From NCBI GenBank assembly GCA_045637525.1, contig JAZTZP010000116.1, positions 1-29,088 of the forward strand: 29,088 nucleotides of DNA, written 5' to 3'. Within the stretch, counting starts at the first letter, position 1; each line of letters opens with the position of its first letter. Made by a program: the position numbers and the translations under genes. Below are positions 28,983 through 29,088 of this stretch, piece after piece. The DNA is from JAZTZP01 sp045637525. Lineage in GTDB: Bacteria; Bacillota; Clostridia; UBA1381. The notes beneath the pieces were generated by a model. It was not told the origin of the DNA. It made no database searches and saw nothing but the letters and a program-made list of their open reading frames with translations.

Positions 28983-29088
28983 AAATTATAGTTTATCTGC
29001 TGATAAACTATAATTTAGTGAAATATTTTGCTTTCAGCAAAATGTGAAATTCACACTTCGTGTGAGTGAAATCCACGCAAAGCATGGG
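28983..29088. repeat. Hairpin array copy D (cut by the window end)
   Basis: Opposite orientation to copies A and B. Terminal stem AAATTATAGTTTATC (28983-28997) with its exact complement (29002-29016), then spacer GTGAAAT, ATTTTGCT/AGCAAAAT (29025-29043), GTGAAAT, TCACAC/GTGTGA (29051-29065), GTGAAAT, CCACGC/GCATGG (29073-29087, one mismatch). It lies just upstream of nth. Confidence 0.88.

Overview
The window looks like chromosome of an anaerobic gut-type Clostridia member (Firmicutes). The evidence is moderate to low GC, strong AGGAGG-type ribosome binding sites, consensus sigma-A promoters (TTGACA, 17 bp, TATAAT), and a glycyl-radical microcompartment locus of the kind found in Clostridium phytofermentans and Roseburia. 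Species cannot be read from it. Nearly every gene is on the minus strand.

Layout. 1-470: a hairpin-array repeat inside a perfect 47-bp inverted repeat. 474-4514: an orphan phage early region with a zinc-finger protein, DnaC-like loader, DnaD-like initiator with possible iterons, small genes, and a Cro/CI-type divergent switch. No integrase or structural genes are visible beside it. 4555-13000: accessory genes, namely a GH94 phosphorylase, an HD domain fused to an ADP-ribosylglycohydrolase, a 3' remnant of a fic gene, a probable small RNA, a truncated phage minor-capsid/toxin-like gene with two small downstream genes, an intact Fic protein with an operator-like inverted repeat, and two tRNA-Ser genes. 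13100-28210: a glycyl-radical-enzyme microcompartment (GRM) locus for 1,2-propanediol, ending with a DeoR-type regulator. 28318-28953: endonuclease III.

How the GRM locus works (family knowledge plus context). The class II aldolase splits L-fuculose-1-P or L-rhamnulose-1-P into DHAP and lactaldehyde. Lactaldehyde is reduced to 1,2-propanediol. The glycyl radical diol dehydratase, activated by its radical-SAM partner, makes propanal. The CoA-acylating aldehyde dehydrogenase and PduL convert propanal to propionyl-phosphate, and an alcohol dehydrogenase balances NADH. The shell is five BMC-H proteins, a PduU-type permuted BMC-H, a PduT-type Fe-S BMC-T and a BMC-P vertex protein. Five enzymes carry amphipathic helices that look like encapsulation peptides. 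Two promoters are visible: one before the HAD-GRE-activase-pduU-pduV block and one before the aldolase-to-pduL block.

The points most worth following up are: (1) a family of tandem small hairpins separated by the heptamer GTGAAAT/ATTTCAC, in four places, whose stems change by compensatory substitutions; (2) a BMC-H gene with a Lys/Glu-rich N-terminal extension and a strong internal start, reminiscent of PduB/PduB'; (3) an alcohol dehydrogenase whose encapsulation peptide and own RBS lie inside a longer in-frame fusion with an unrecognised domain; (4) the HD-ADP-ribosylglycohydrolase fusion; (5) a compact promoter-to-terminator small RNA.
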